A stretch of 64,000 nt of DNA from an uncultured Tenacibaculum sp. GTDB taxonomy: Bacteria; Bacteroidota; Bacteroidia; Flavobacteriales; Flavobacteriaceae. The stretch's first letter is position 1. Every line of letters begins with the position of its first letter. The position numbers and the translations under genes are program-made. Location of the stretch: assembly GCA_947493285.1 (NCBI GenBank), contig CANLQH010000001.1, positions 62,001 to 126,000 on the forward strand, written 5' to 3'. Positions 9,819 through 20,808 of the stretch are shown here, piece by piece. Below the pieces are notes generated by a model, which saw only the letters and a list, made by a program, of their open reading frames with translations, was not told where the DNA came from and did no database searches.

Positions 9819-9930
9819 GTTCTTGTTGTTATCTTAATAAAGATATAGTGTTCAAAAATAACCATCTCTTTATAATATGCTTGTTAATTCGTTGTTAAAA
9901 GAATTAAAAGCGTCAAATGTAAGATGTTAA

Positions 9931-11619
<1,689 letters not shown>

Positions 11620-11625
11620 TCAAAT

Positions 11626-11655
11626 AAAAAGACCGCTAATTAACGGTCTTTTTTT
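11626..11655. terminator. rho-independent terminator between convergent genes
   Basis: AAAAAGACCG-ctaattaa-CGGTCTTTTTTT. Confidence 0.85.
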
Positions 11656-12205
11656 ATTCTTTAGTTTCTTCTATTTCAAAAAAACTAAACACATTACCAC
11701 CGTAGCGTTTATCGTAACTATGCTTAGGATGTTGCGTTAAATCGGTATGTTTAGAGTGTTCGATTATTAAAATTCCATCTTCGTTTAAAAGTTCTCTTTC
11801 AAAAATAAGGTCAGCAATTTTTAAAAACTGTTCCTCTTCAAAATCATAAGGAGGATCAGCAAAGATAATATCGCTTTTAAGCGCTGTTTTTTCTAAAAAC
11901 TTATACACGTCGCTTTTATATGCATTAATATCTAATTCAAGCTCATCAGAGGTTTGGTTGATGAATTTTACGCATCCAAAATGCCCATCTACTGCATGAA
12001 TTGTTTTTGTGCCACGAGAAGCAAATTCGTAACTAATGTTTCCAGTACCAGCAAATAAATCTAAAACAGAAATATTTTCGAAATAATACAAGTTGTTTAT
12101 AATATTAAATAACGATTCTTTCGCCATATCTGTTGTTGGACGAACAGGTAATTTTTTTGGAGCAGAAATTCGTTTGCTTTTATGTTTTCCAGAAATAATT
12201 CTCAT
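11654..12205 (-). CDS. rsmD: 16S rRNA (guanine(966)-N(2))-methyltransferase RsmD
   Basis: MRIISGKHKSKRI...LDLFAGTGNISYEFASRG...IIFADPPYDF. Confidence 0.93.
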   Translation of the reverse strand: MRIISGKHKSKRISAPKKLPVRPTTDMAKESLFNIINNLYYFENISVLDLFAGTGNISYEFASRGTKTIHAVDGHFGCVKFINQTSDELELDINAYKSDVYKFLEKTALKSDIIFADPPYDFEEEQFLKIADLIFERELLNEDGILIIEHSKHTDLTQHPKHSYDKRYGGNVFSFFEIEETKE

Positions 12206-13026
12206 TAGGATGCTAAGATAAAATTAGAGTGATTAGAAAAATCTTCATTATTGGTAAAGAAGTTTGATTTGGTTTTTATGAAATCAATATTTCTAACATA
12301 GTTAAAAGTAATATCATATAATTCAGATTCCTTTTCAATAGCACCAATAAAAGTTAAATGAAATTCATTAGGTTCCATTTGTAGTTGTTCTGCAGTAAAA
12401 AGAATGTAATAAATAAAATCTTCTTTAGAGTTGAAAGAGAATGAATTATAAAAAAATAACTGTTCATCTTTACAAACAACAATATCTAGTTGATTTTCTA
12501 AAACATGTACAAAAAACTGACGTTCAGCATTTTCTTTTGAATACTCTAAAGCTTTATCAATTAAAATAGTTGAATGGTGTTTATACTCAAACTCTCCAAA
12601 GTTTTGAAACAAATAATTATTGATGTTTACATACGGAATGTAAACCGTATGGACACTTATATTATCTAAAGAGTCGTAGGTTATAAAATCGGTAGCTAAA
12701 GTTTTAACCGAATACTTTAAATACGGAGCTAAATTATTACGATCAAAATATTCATCAGGTACTAACGTAGATAAATTGTTTTGATGTACTGCAAAAACCG
12801 AAACAAAGTCTTGTTGTAAATCTTTATCAATAGCAAAAATGTGAATGATTTTTTCTAGTAATAACTCGGGTGAGTTTACAGATTTATCAAAAGAATACTG
12901 TGTAAATAATATTCTTTCGTTAGTTTCTGAATTAGAAATACAAAAAGAAAATCCATCCAAACTAAATTGGATGGATAGATTTTTATGTTGCGCAAAAGCG
13001 CTAGTTTTATTTGTCTTCTTTTGCAA
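12205..13026 (-). CDS. DUF3822 family protein
   Basis: LSIQFSLDGFSFCISN... and position directly upstream of rsmD are typical of DUF3822. The exact start is uncertain; a TTG-initiated LQKKTNKTS is used here to reduce overlap with the upstream gene. Confidence 0.75.
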   Translation of the reverse strand: MQKKTNKTSAFAQHKNLSIQFSLDGFSFCISNSETNERILFTQYSFDKSVNSPELLLEKIIHIFAIDKDLQQDFVSVFAVHQNNLSTLVPDEYFDRNNLAPYLKYSVKTLATDFITYDSLDNISVHTVYIPYVNINNYLFQNFGEFEYKHHSTILIDKALEYSKENAERQFFVHVLENQLDIVVCKDEQLFFYNSFSFNSKEDFIYYILFTAEQLQMEPNEFHLTFIGAIEKESELYDITFNYVRNIDFIKTKSNFFTNNEDFSNHSNFILAS

Positions 13027-13744
13027 CTGTTTGACCTTTATCGTAATATGGAGGCCAGTTACCACCAGTAGTTACTTCAGTTAAAGAACCAACAGAAACA
13101 AATTGACCTTTAATCTGATCAGTTTCAATTGCTTCTAATTCTTGCTTTACTAAAGAGTTATTCATTCCTTTTAAAATAGGTTTCTTATCAACTTTAGCTT
13201 CAAAAACAGGAACTTCTAAACCAGCTACTTTTTCAACTGTACTAGTAGCTAATTCAAATTGCTTATCTGTACCAGGTACATTAAACATGTTTTGGTAATC
13301 TTTTCCTTCGAAATACTTCATCACTGGTTCGTAACCAATAGTGTCTACTTTCTTTTTAGAAATAGTAATAAAAATTCCTCCACCTCTATCAACTTTTTCT
13401 TCAACATTTGTTGTTTCAGTTAAAGCTAACTTACCAGTTTGAATAAAGTTTAATAAAGAATCTTTACTATTTGTATAAGTTCCGTGTACGTCTTTATATT
13501 TTACTTCGGCGTCACGAATTAATTTTAAATTTTTAATAACCTTAGCGTAACGTATTTTTTTGTCTTTATCAAAATTGATTGGTTCCATAATACCGCCCCA
13601 AATTTTATAACCTAAAAATACTGTGGCAGCTAATAATAAAATAGAAATTAACCATCTCATTTTTAATGGTACAAATTTAACAATTAGTACTGCTAAAAGA
13701 ATAGCAACAACAACTGCTGCTAAAATCATTAATAATAAATTCAT
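13007..13744 (-). CDS. conserved membrane-anchored hypothetical protein
   Basis: N-terminal TM segments followed by a soluble region (KVIKNLKLIRDAEVKYKDVHGTYTNSKDSL). Confidence 0.7.
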   Translation of the reverse strand: MNLLLMILAAVVVAILLAVLIVKFVPLKMRWLISILLLAATVFLGYKIWGGIMEPINFDKDKKIRYAKVIKNLKLIRDAEVKYKDVHGTYTNSKDSLLNFIQTGKLALTETTNVEEKVDRGGGIFITISKKKVDTIGYEPVMKYFEGKDYQNMFNVPGTDKQFELATSTVEKVAGLEVPVFEAKVDKKPILKGMNNSLVKQELEAIETDQIKGQFVSVGSLTEVTTGGNWPPYYDKGQTVAKEDK

Positions 13745-13847
13745 TTTTTTATATTTTTAATATATGATATTCGCAAATCTACAATTTTTTTTGAATGATA
13801 AAAACAAATATCTATAAATAGATATATCTTTGAGCATTATTTGAAAT

Positions 13848-15272
13848 ATGATAGATTCTGCACCCCAATTTTATAAAGAAATATTACAAAAGTTTCCTTA
13901 TGACCCTACGCAAAAGCAAAATGAGTTATTAGATTCACTAACTCATTTTATTTTCGATGATAATAATCGTGCTTTATTCTTGTTAAAAGGATATGCTGGT
14001 ACTGGTAAAACAACGATAGTAAGTACTGTAGTACATAATTTATGGAAAGCTGGTAAAAAAGCTGTTTTATTAGCACCTACAGGACGTGCAGCTAAAGTTA
14101 TTTCAGGATATTCAAACAGACAAGCATTTACTATTCATAAGAAAATATACTTTCCTAAAAAGCAAAGTAGTGGAGCAGTAAATTTTGTGATGCAACCTAA
14201 TAAACATTCCAATACATTATTTATTGTAGATGAAGCTTCTATGATATCTGATGAGAAGCAAAATGCAAAGTTGTTTGAAAATGGTTCGTTATTAGATGAT
14301 TTAATCTCTTATGTATATTCCGGTAAGAACTGTAAAATTGTTTTTATTGGTGATACAGCACAGTTACCACCTGTTAAATTAACAATGAGTCCTGCTTTAG
14401 AAGCAGATAAGCTTTCTTTTGATTTTAATAAAGAAGTAACAGAAATAGAGCTAGATGAAGTTGTACGTCAGCAACAAAATTCAGGAATCTTAGCCAACGC
14501 TACTGATTTACGTTTACTGATTCAGAATGATGCCACACATTTTAAGTTTGATGTTAATTTTCCTGATATTATTAGATTGGAAGATGGTTATGAAATTCAA
14601 GATGCAATTACAACAGCTTACGATGGTGAAATTGGCGTAGAGGATACGGCTATAATTGTGCGTTCTAATAAAAGAGCCAATCAATATAATCAGCAAATTA
14701 GAACTAAGATTCGCGGACAAGAAAACGAAATTTCTACTGGTGATTATGTAATGGTAGTAAAGAATAATTATTACTGGTTAAAAGATTCTTCATCAGCTGG
14801 CTTTATAGCAAATGGTGATATTTGTGAAGTTATGCGAATAAATAATATTAAAGATTTATACGGATTCAAATTCGCAGAAGTAGAAGTGAGGATGATTGAT
14901 TACCCTGATATGAAACCTTTTGAAACTGTTTTATTATTAGATACACTCTCGAGTGAAAGCCCTTCTTTAACATATGAAGAATCAAATAAGTTATATGAAG
15001 CTGTAAAAGAAGATTTTGCTAATGAAACGAAGTATAAACAGTTTATAGGCGTAAAGAAAAATAAATACTTTAATGCTTTGCAAGTAAAATTCTCATACGC
15101 AATGACCTGTCATAAATCGCAAGGAGGGCAGTGGCAAACGGTTTTTATAGAGCAGCCTTATTTACCAGACGGACCTTCTGTAGAATATTTACGCTGGTTA
15201 TATACTGCAGTTACTCGTGCGCAAGAAAAATTATATTTAATTGGTTTTAAGGACGAATATTTTTTAGAGTAA
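13848..15272 (+). CDS. RecD/Pif1-like ATP-dependent helicase / AAA family ATPase
   Basis: LKGYAGTGKTTIVST, VDEASMIS, GDTAQLPPV, YAMTCHKSQGGQW, YTAVTRAQEKLYLIG. Confidence 0.9.
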   Translation: MIDSAPQFYKEILQKFPYDPTQKQNELLDSLTHFIFDDNNRALFLLKGYAGTGKTTIVSTVVHNLWKAGKKAVLLAPTGRAAKVISGYSNRQAFTIHKKIYFPKKQSSGAVNFVMQPNKHSNTLFIVDEASMISDEKQNAKLFENGSLLDDLISYVYSGKNCKIVFIGDTAQLPPVKLTMSPALEADKLSFDFNKEVTEIELDEVVRQQQNSGILANATDLRLLIQNDATHFKFDVNFPDIIRLEDGYEIQDAITTAYDGEIGVEDTAIIVRSNKRANQYNQQIRTKIRGQENEISTGDYVMVVKNNYYWLKDSSSAGFIANGDICEVMRINNIKDLYGFKFAEVEVRMIDYPDMKPFETVLLLDTLSSESPSLTYEESNKLYEAVKEDFANETKYKQFIGVKKNKYFNALQVKFSYAMTCHKSQGGQWQTVFIEQPYLPDGPSVEYLRWLYTAVTRAQEKLYLIGFKDEYFLE

Positions 15273-15320
15273 AAAATGTTAGCGTTTTGTTAATTTAAAA
15301 AAAGGCAACTCTAAAAAAAG

Positions 15321-15328
15321 TACATTTG
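15321..15328 (+). promoter_or_regulatory. putative -7 box TACATTTG upstream of the PIG-L gene
   Basis: Matches TAnnTTTG, 22 nt before the ATG at 15351. Confidence 0.45.
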
Positions 15329-15350
15329 TTTACCAATCAAAACACTCAAA

Positions 15351-17870
15351 ATGTACAAAAAGACGCTTTTTTGCTTTTCTTTTTTATTGATTTCTGTATC
15401 AATAATTGCACAAAAACCTCAAAAATTAACTTCTAATCAGATTTACGAAAAAGTACAAAAGCTTAATTTTTTGGGTTCCGCTTTGTATATCGCAGCACAT
15501 CCTGATGATGAAAATACTCGTTTAATCGCTTATTTATCAAATCATGAAAAAGCAAGAACAGGGTATTTATCATTAACTCGTGGTGATGGTGGTCAAAACT
15601 TAATTGGACCAGAAATCCGTGAGTTGTTAGGTGTAATCCGTACGCAAGAATTATTAGCAGCGCGTAGCGTAGATGGTGGTGTGCAGCGTTTTTCTAGAGC
15701 CAATGATTTTGGGTATTCAAAGCATCCAGATGAAACCTTAAAAATTTGGGATAAAGAAAAGGTGCTTGCCGATGTTGTTTGGGCAATTCGTACGTTTAAA
15801 CCCGATGTAATTATCAATCGTTTTAATCATAGAACTCCAGGCACCACACATGGGCATCATACATCTTCTGCAATGTTGAGTATGGAAGCTTTTGATTTAG
15901 CTGGAGATAAAACGAAGTATTCTTCACAATTAAAAAATACAAGTACATGGCAACCAAATCGTTTATTTTTTAATACTTCTTGGTGGTTTTACGGTAGTAA
16001 GGATAAATTTGCAGAGGCAGATAAAAGTAAGATGTTAAGTTTTGATATTGGTACGTATTACCCGTTAAAAGGATTGTCAAATAACGAATTAGCCTCTATA
16101 GCAAGTAGTCAGCATTTATGTCAAGGTTTTGGTAGATTAACGACTCGTGGAAATCAGACAGAATGGGTAGAGTTTTTAAAAGGAGATTTTCCAAAAGATA
16201 AAAAAGATATTTTTTCAGGTATTAATACTACTTGGAATCGTGTAAAAGGCGGTGGTGAAATCGGAGATATTTTATATGAAGTAGAAAAGAATTTCGATTT
16301 TGTAAATCCGTCAAAACATTTACCTGCTTTAATGAAAGCTTATGGTTTAATTGAGAAGATAGAAGATAAGCACTGGAGAAATATAAAAACTGAAGAGATT
16401 AAAGAAATTATTAAAGCTTGTGGAGGATTGTATTTAGAGGCTTCTGCGAATTCTTCAAGTACCACACCTAATTCAACTATCGATGTAAATTTTGAAGTAT
16501 TAAATAGAAGTAATATTTCAATGGAGTTAACATCTATAAAGTTTAATTCTGAAGATAAATTGATTTCTAAGAATTTAGATTTAGCACCTAATTCTAAACA
16601 AAATTTTAAAGAAAATGTTTCTGTTGGTGATATGGCGTATTCTTCTCCTTATTGGTTAACCAAACCTTGGGATTTAGGAATGTATAAAGTAGATGATAAA
16701 ACAATTATTGGTAACCCTGAATCTACTAGACCTATTCAAGTTGAATATAATTTGATGATTGAGAATCAACCAATATCATTTACAATTCCTATAGTTCGTC
16801 GTTATTCTAAAAGAGATAAAGGAGAAATTTATGAACCTTTTGAAATTTTACCTAAAGTAACTACAAAGTTAAAAAGTAAAGTAATTATTTTTTCTGATAA
16901 TGCTTCGCAACAAGTGTCTTTAGAAGTGAGATCTGGAGCTAAAAATGTTTCAGGTACAGTTTCTTTACAAGTGCCAGCAGGTTGGAAAGTAACTCCTAAG
17001 AATGCTGAATTTTCTATTGAGCAGAAAAACGATGTTCAAATAGTTGACTTTACAGTAATTCCATCAGAAAATCAATCGGAAGGCATTTTAAAAGCTATAG
17101 CAACTGTTGATAACAAGCAATATGATAAAGAGTTAGTTGAAATTAATTACAATCATATTCCGAAGCAATCAGTTTTATTGCCATCACAAGCAAAAGTTGT
17201 TCGCTTAAATATTGAAAAAATTGGAAAAACGATTGGTTATATTCAAGGTTCTGGAGATGCTGTTCCAGAAAGTTTACGTCAAATAGGGTATAATGTTATT
17301 GAGATTGATCCTAAAAGCATTAACGAAGAAAATTTAAAAGATTTTGATGCTGTTGTTGTTGGAATAAGAGCATATAATACATTACCAGAATTACAATTTA
17401 AACAAAAGTATTTGTTAGAGTATGTAAAGAATGGAGGTAATATGATTGTACAGTATAACACTAGTAGAAGAGTAGATGTAAAGGCTCCTTACGAATTACA
17501 ATTGTCTAGAGATAGAGTAACAGATGAAAATGCTAAAGTTACTATGTTAGCAAAGAATCATTCGATATTAAACTACCCAAACAAAGTTTCAAATAGCGAT
17601 TTTAATGGATGGGTTCAAGAACGTGGATTGTATTTTCCAAATAAATGGGGAAAAGAATTCACGCCAGTTTTATCTATGAACGACAAAGGTGAATCTCCGA
17701 AAGACGGAAGTTTACTAATCGCTAAATATGGAAAAGGAAATTATATGTACACAGGATTAAGTTTTTTTAGAGAACTACCAGCAGGAGTTTCTGGAGCATA
17801 TAAACTGTTTGCAAATATGCTATCTGTAGGAAAAGAAAAAGAAGTTAAAAAGAAGAAAGTGAAGTTATAA
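15351..17870 (+). CDS. secreted PIG-L (LmbE-like) family deacetylase with C-terminal GATase-like domain
   Basis: Signal peptide; AAHPDDENTRLIAYLS, HGHHTSSAM; C-terminal amidotransferase-like region (VVVGIRAYNT...YVKNGGNMIVQYN). Confidence 0.88.
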   Translation: MYKKTLFCFSFLLISVSIIAQKPQKLTSNQIYEKVQKLNFLGSALYIAAHPDDENTRLIAYLSNHEKARTGYLSLTRGDGGQNLIGPEIRELLGVIRTQELLAARSVDGGVQRFSRANDFGYSKHPDETLKIWDKEKVLADVVWAIRTFKPDVIINRFNHRTPGTTHGHHTSSAMLSMEAFDLAGDKTKYSSQLKNTSTWQPNRLFFNTSWWFYGSKDKFAEADKSKMLSFDIGTYYPLKGLSNNELASIASSQHLCQGFGRLTTRGNQTEWVEFLKGDFPKDKKDIFSGINTTWNRVKGGGEIGDILYEVEKNFDFVNPSKHLPALMKAYGLIEKIEDKHWRNIKTEEIKEIIKACGGLYLEASANSSSTTPNSTIDVNFEVLNRSNISMELTSIKFNSEDKLISKNLDLAPNSKQNFKENVSVGDMAYSSPYWLTKPWDLGMYKVDDKTIIGNPESTRPIQVEYNLMIENQPISFTIPIVRRYSKRDKGEIYEPFEILPKVTTKLKSKVIIFSDNASQQVSLEVRSGAKNVSGTVSLQVPAGWKVTPKNAEFSIEQKNDVQIVDFTVIPSENQSEGILKAIATVDNKQYDKELVEINYNHIPKQSVLLPSQAKVVRLNIEKIGKTIGYIQGSGDAVPESLRQIGYNVIEIDPKSINEENLKDFDAVVVGIRAYNTLPELQFKQKYLLEYVKNGGNMIVQYNTSRRVDVKAPYELQLSRDRVTDENAKVTMLAKNHSILNYPNKVSNSDFNGWVQERGLYFPNKWGKEFTPVLSMNDKGESPKDGSLLIAKYGKGNYMYTGLSFFRELPAGVSGAYKLFANMLSVGKEKEVKKKKVKL

Positions 17871-18523
17871 TGATTAGAGCATTAATATTAACTGCTATTA
17901 TTTTTACTCTTACTAGTTGTAAGAAAAATAGTAATAAATTTAATAAGAATTTATCATTATTATTAGAAGAAATGGTAGCAGCAGATCAAATTGCAGCAGG
18001 GATTCGTTAAGGGAAATATAAGAAGTTAAATGATGAAGAATGGAGTTTATTAAAAGATAGTATTTTTTCAGTAAATCAAATAAAAGCTGATAGTATTTTC
18101 AAAGAGTTTGGTTTTATTGGTAATGATTTAGTAGGAAAAGTTGGTTCAAGAAACTTTTGGTTAATAGTACAGCATTCAGATCATAAACCGAAATTTCAAT
18201 TAGAAGTTTTAAAGAAGATGAGAGTTGAAGTCGAAAGAGGTAATGCAAGTTCTGAAGATTATGCTTTTTTAACCGATAGAGTTAATTTGAATATTAGAAA
18301 GAAACAAGTTTACGGTACTCAAGTTGATTATAACTGGAAATTATGTCAAGCCTTTCCAAAACCAATTATAGATAGTTTAAATATTAATAAAAGGAGAAAA
18401 GAAGTAGGTTTAGAATCTATTGAAGCGTATTTAAATGAAATGTCAAAATTTCATTTCGAGATTAATAAAGAAGTTTTCAAAAAGATAGGAATAGAAGGTC
18501 CAAAATTATATAAACTCAATTGA
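17870..18523 (+). pseudogene. DUF6624-like lipoprotein interrupted by one in-frame TAA (18008-18010)
   Basis: Continuous frame MIRALILTAIIFTLTSCKKNSNK...AADQIAAGIR*GKYKKLNDEEW...NFWLIVQHSDHKPKFQ...YAFLTDRVNLNIRKKQVYGTQ. The ATG overlaps the PIG-L stop (TAATG). Confidence 0.8.
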
Positions 18524-18525
18524 TT

Positions 18526-20163
18526 CTAATTTTTAGGCTTGAAAAGATTAACGGATACTGTAGCTAACTCTGAATCTGGAAACTTTTTAAACGTATTTTT
18601 ATCTGGTACTAAACCAATTTCTTCCATGGTTTTCATGTATTCATCTAGTTCAATAATATATTGATCAGAATATCCATGAGTAGCATCGTAAGCAGTTGCT
18701 GCTGTTCGTCCAAGGTTTTTAGCTACTAATTCAGGTATTGAAGTATGCAACTCTATTAAAAGTAGCCCAAACTTGTTAATGAATGGAGTCCATTTATTAA
18801 AGTGTTGTTTTAAAGATTCGATAACTAAATTGTTATTTAAACGTTTTCCTTTGTATGCATAAGCTCCAGTAGATGAAGTAATTTTAATATTTTCGTTAGA
18901 ATATGGTTCTTGCCAAATTCTATTATGATCTAAAAATGTACGAACATTTAATAAATCGAATAAGTTAATGCCATATTTTTGATGTAAGTCGTTAGACATC
19001 GCTTCTGGATTCCCAATATCTCCCCAAATTACCTTAGCCCAAATATCAGCTTGTACTAGGTTTTTTCTAGTAATTTTTAACGCAGCTTCGTTATAGTCTA
19101 CCCCAATAAGTAATAACGGATAGTCTTCTAAAACCTTTCCGCGATTGGTTTGGTTTTCAATTACGTTAAATAAATGTTTTAAAAATGCCCCATTACCACA
19201 ACCTACATCTAAAATACCTTTAGGTTGCTCATCAATAGGTTTATTAAATAAGTTGATAATAATTTCATCAATCACTCTAAAATAAGCAGCATGAGCACCT
19301 CCGCTTCCCCAAACATTCATTTCTCTATCTACGTGAATTTCTTCGTTATGAATGCTAGCAGTATCAAACATTGTTGGATCTCCAAAAATAAGCTTGTCTA
19401 ACTTTCTAAGTGTAGGGATATACGATACGGTTACACCATAAGCACTTGCTCTTCTTGCAAAAAAGAGCCCTTCATCGGTAAACTCATACGATTCATTGGT
19501 TTTATCAAACCAGTTTAAATCGGTAAGAATATTTAATAAACGACTAAAATTTTCTGAATCTTTATGAAATTCATCAGCTGTAAATTTTGTTTGCATAAAA
19601 TATTTATGAAACATACCACTCATGCCTAATAAAACAATGGTAGGCCCCACAATAACTCCTTCAATATGTGCTAAGATCTGTTCAAAAATCTCTTTTTCTT
19701 TGGGGTTTGAAGGAACCGAAAAGCCAAATTTGTTTTTGAAGTTATAATATAATTTTTCAAGCTTTAGAAAAGGTTCGGTTTCAAACTTTCTGATACTATA
19801 TGCTTCTGTAAATTTAAGTAGTAAGAAAGCTTCTTTATATAAATGAAAATAAGAAAATGCTACAGTAGAATTTTCATTGATTTCAAAACGAACAGAGTTA
19901 TTACTATTGTCAATATGCTGTGTAAGCCATCCTTGTGAACATAAAGTTCTTAAGGCGACATTTAAATAACCATCATTGGCTTTAAATTGAGTAGAAAGGT
20001 CAGTTAAACTAACAGATTTGTTTTCTAATAAATAATTTGTAATTCCTTTTTCATGTAAAACATGAGCAGCAGGACAGGTAACTATACCATCTAAGTGTCG
20101 GAACAACTTACTTCTAAGTATAGATTTTTCTTGTTTTGATAGCATCGCTTGGTAGTTGTTCAA
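18526..20163 (-). CDS. class I SAM-dependent methyltransferase, multidomain (AprA/polyketide-type MT-like)
   Basis: GILDVGCGNGAFLKHL motif I, LIGVDYNEAALKITRKNL; two winged-helix-like modules precede the MT domain. Confidence 0.75.
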   Translation of the reverse strand: MNNYQAMLSKQEKSILRSKLFRHLDGIVTCPAAHVLHEKGITNYLLENKSVSLTDLSTQFKANDGYLNVALRTLCSQGWLTQHIDNSNNSVRFEINENSTVAFSYFHLYKEAFLLLKFTEAYSIRKFETEPFLKLEKLYYNFKNKFGFSVPSNPKEKEIFEQILAHIEGVIVGPTIVLLGMSGMFHKYFMQTKFTADEFHKDSENFSRLLNILTDLNWFDKTNESYEFTDEGLFFARRASAYGVTVSYIPTLRKLDKLIFGDPTMFDTASIHNEEIHVDREMNVWGSGGAHAAYFRVIDEIIINLFNKPIDEQPKGILDVGCGNGAFLKHLFNVIENQTNRGKVLEDYPLLLIGVDYNEAALKITRKNLVQADIWAKVIWGDIGNPEAMSNDLHQKYGINLFDLLNVRTFLDHNRIWQEPYSNENIKITSSTGAYAYKGKRLNNNLVIESLKQHFNKWTPFINKFGLLLIELHTSIPELVAKNLGRTAATAYDATHGYSDQYIIELDEYMKTMEEIGLVPDKNTFKKFPDSELATVSVNLFKPKN

Positions 20164-20231
20164 TAAAGATAACTAATTGATTTTAAATAAAAAGCGATGA
20201 GTTTTTAATTTGATAAAACTAGAGATAGCAC

Positions 20232-20774
20232 TTATAATAAAAGCTTATTTATTTCTTGATAAACAAAACAATAATAATCATGAAATCTCGGTAGCAATAT
20301 GTTTTCAAGATTTCTGGTGTTTTTAAGTGTTTCTAAGTCGAATAGTTGGAGTTTATCAACTTCTTCTTTTTGGACGGTCAATTCTTTAACGGGAACTGTT
20401 AATTCTGAAATATAAACATGATGGAATTCATTGTCAATAATTCCGTTGGGATGATTTATTTGATGTTTTCTTACTCCAATTTTATGAAGTTGATCTGGAG
20501 TAATATCAAAATTAATTTCTTCTTTAATTTCTCTAATCGCTGCAGTGTCTAATTTCTCACCAGAAGCTACATGTCCTGCAACAGAAATATCCCATAAGCC
20601 AGGAAATACTTTTTTGGTAGCAGAACGTTTTTGGAGTAATATTTTTTTATCAGATGTGTATAGCCAAATATGCACAGTAGGATGAAAGTATCCATATTTA
20701 TGAGCTTCTGATTTTAGACAGGTTTTACCTGTGTAATTTCCATTATTATCGAGAATGTCTATTAGTTCATCCAT
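20232..20774 (-). CDS. NUDIX hydrolase (IPP isomerase-like subgroup)
   Basis: GHVASGEKLDTAAIREIKEEINFDI Nudix box. Start set at MDELID because the ORF-track start overlaps the upstream terminator. Confidence 0.88.
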   Translation of the reverse strand: MDELIDILDNNGNYTGKTCLKSEAHKYGYFHPTVHIWLYTSDKKILLQKRSATKKVFPGLWDISVAGHVASGEKLDTAAIREIKEEINFDITPDQLHKIGVRKHQINHPNGIIDNEFHHVYISELTVPVKELTVQKEEVDKLQLFDLETLKNTRNLENILLPRFHDYYCFVYQEINKLLL

Positions 20775-20775
20775 A

Positions 20776-20804
20776 TAAAAAAGAATCCCGCACAAGGCGG
20801 GATT
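20776..20804 (-). terminator. rho-independent terminator of the M42 peptidase gene
   Basis: On the minus strand: AATCCCGC-cttgt-GCGGGATT then CTTTTTTAT. Confidence 0.75.
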
Positions 20805-20808
20805 TGTA

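Noticed and set aside
20775-20795. Upstream start (MCGILFY) of the NUDIX ORF
   Set aside because: Overlaps the terminator hairpin of the upstream gene; MDELID is the family-typical start.
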